6,675 nucleotides of DNA from Actinomycetota bacterium. Its GTDB lineage: Bacteria; Actinomycetota; UBA4738; HRBIN12. Below the pieces are notes generated by a model. That model saw only the letters and a list, made by a program, of their open reading frames with translations, ran no database searches and was not told where the DNA came from. How positions within the stretch are numbered: position 1 is the first letter of the stretch; every line of letters starts with the position of its first letter. The DNA lies in the NCBI GenBank assembly GCA_004366195.1, contig SIRV01000217.1:1-6675 (forward strand). Direction: 5' to 3'. Both the position numbers and the translations under genes were made by a program. Shown one piece after another: positions 5,782 to 6,675 of this stretch.

Positions 5782-6548
5782 AGCTGAAGCCGCCTGCGCC
5801 CGGAGCCGTGTTCGACCGGTTCCGCGAGACCGAGGTCTGGAAGTCGATCTTCCGCCCCGGCTCGCTCTTCCGGAAGGGGTACAAGGACACCTCGCGCGAC
5901 CGCGCGCTCGCCACGATGAACAACGTCCTGTACCACCTGCACCCGGTGAAGGTGAAGCGCCACGGCCTGAAGCTGACCTACACGTTCTGCCTGGGGGGCC
6001 TGTCGTTCTTCCTGTTCATCCTGCTCACGGTGACCGGGATCTTCCTGATGTTCTTCTACCGGCCGATGGCGGAGCTCGGCTCGGCCCAGGCCTACACCGA
6101 CATGCAGAACATCCGCACCTCGGTCTTCTTCGGGGACCTGGTGCGGAACCTCCACCGGTGGGGGGCGCACCTCATGGTGTTCTCGGTGACGCTCCACATG
6201 GCGCGGGTCTTCTACACCGGCGCCTACAAGCCGCCGCGGGAGTTCAACTGGGTCGTCGGCGTGGTGCTGCTCTTCCTCACGCTCGGGCTGTCCTTCACCG
6301 GATACCTGCTCCCCTGGGACCAGCTCGCGATCTGGGCCGTGACGGTGGGGACGTCGCTCGCCGGCTACTCCCCCTTCATCGCCAAGCAGGCCAACTTCCT
6401 CCTGCTCGGCGGCGTCGTGGTGGGGCCCGAGACGCTGCTCCGCTGGTACGTGCTGCACGTGCTCGCGCTGCCGTTCGTGCTCGTGATCTTCCTCGCCGTG
6501 CACTTCTGGCGGATCCGCAAGGACGGCGGCATCTCGGGACCGCTGTGA
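5778..6548 (+). CDS. petB: Cytochrome b, b6-type N-terminal half (quinol oxidation complex subunit)
   Basis: This is the diheme membrane core of a cytochrome bc/b6f-type complex, which handles menaquinone or another quinone. The 256-residue protein has four membrane helices (about 70-94, 127-147, 158-180, 224-244). Helix B carries His126 and His140 and helix D carries His227 and His242, the four ligands of the two b hemes. The helix D spacing (14 residues between the ligands) is the b6 type, not the mitochondrial type. It ends ISGPL like cytochrome b6, so the Qo-site PEWY segment must be in a separate subunit IV gene. Cys71, in FCLGG, aligns with the Cys that covalently holds the extra heme ci/cn in b6f. 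The N-terminus is extended to about 70 residues before helix A. The GTG start at 5778 overlaps the ferredoxin stop (GTGA), with GGAGAGGGAG upstream. The symbol petB could equally be qcrB. Confidence 0.95.
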   Translation: MKLKPPAPGAVFDRFRETEVWKSIFRPGSLFRKGYKDTSRDRALATMNNVLYHLHPVKVKRHGLKLTYTFCLGGLSFFLFILLTVTGIFLMFFYRPMAELGSAQAYTDMQNIRTSVFFGDLVRNLHRWGAHLMVFSVTLHMARVFYTGAYKPPREFNWVVGVVLLFLTLGLSFTGYLLPWDQLAIWAVTVGTSLAGYSPFIAKQANFLLLGGVVVGPETLLRWYVLHVLALPFVLVIFLAVHFWRIRKDGGISGPL

Positions 6549-6558
6549 GAGGCTGACG

Positions 6559-6675
6559 ATGGCGCGAGAGGACACCCCGCTCGACCAGGAGACCTTCGAC
6601 CGCGTCCTCGAGGAGGAGCTGGCGAAGGGAACGAACCGGCGCGTCGCCGAGGGGCGCGCGCGCTCCGTGGCGGTG
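6559..6675 (+). CDS. Start of an unrecognised gene downstream of cytochrome b (runs off the right edge)
   Basis: An ATG at 6559 opens a frame of 39 codons to the window edge without a stop. GAGAGG six bases upstream is a good ribosome site, and the gap from the cytochrome b stop is only ten bases, so it is very likely in the same operon. The visible part is hydrophilic and charged, with an Asp/Glu-rich start, an EEELAKG segment (18-24) and then basic residues. It resembles a cytoplasmic N-terminal extension before a membrane helix. By position it could be cytochrome b subunit IV, a Rieske subunit or a cytochrome c subunit, but nothing visible distinguishes these. Confidence 0.75.
   Translation, partial: MAREDTPLDQETFDRVLEEELAKGTNRRVAEGRARSVAV

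Noticed and set aside
5682..6575. Minus-strand open frame (297 codons) opposite cytochrome b
   Set aside because: It is rich in Glu, His, Arg and Val in a pattern produced by the reverse complement of membrane helix codons. The sense gene is beyond doubt.
1..6675. tRNA or rRNA genes, CRISPR arrays, insertion sequences, attachment sites
   Set aside because: Nothing resembling these was seen. Nearly the whole window is occupied by respiratory genes of similar base composition, with no sign of recent insertion.

Overview
The window is a compact, very GC-rich stretch of bacterial chromosome carrying two divergent respiratory gene clusters. They meet at an intergenic region of about 180 bp (4816-4993). 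GTG starts are common and neighbouring genes are tightly packed, with GTGA or TGATG overlaps at several junctions. The gene set is c-type cytochrome maturation System II (ccdA-resB-ccsB), a caa3-type oxidase whose CoxB ends in a heme c domain, and a short b6-type cytochrome b. That combination suggests a high-GC aerobic bacterium from a lineage such as deep-branching Actinomycetota or Chloroflexota. This placement is inference from gene content and base composition; no marker gene is present.

Minus strand, from the centre leftwards: ccdA (4815-4063), resB (about 4036-2510), ccsB (2513-1578), then an 86-bp gap with a possible internal promoter, coxB (1491-376) and the start of coxA (350, running off the left edge). 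CcdA moves reducing power across the membrane, ResB and CcsB form the heme delivery and ligation complex, and the product includes the heme c domain of CoxB. Maturation machinery and a client protein therefore lie in one directional block. No resA/ccsX thioredoxin-like gene is present in the block.

Plus strand, from the centre rightwards: a small unrecognised two-helix membrane protein (4994-5365), a cytoplasmic dicluster [4Fe-4S] ferredoxin-like protein (5365-5781), a b6-type cytochrome b (5778-6548), and the start of another gene (6559 to the edge). The cytochrome b has all four heme b ligands, the b6-type spacing in its fourth helix, and a Cys in the CLGG position that binds the extra heme ci/cn in b6f complexes. 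The gene immediately upstream encodes the ferredoxin, not a Rieske protein.

The most interesting points are the ferredoxin-cytochrome b6 pairing, which suggests electron exchange on the cytoplasmic side near the predicted heme ci; the perfect 20-bp palindrome in the divergent intergenic region; and the additional cysteine pairs in CoxB. The rest is recognisable respiratory machinery.
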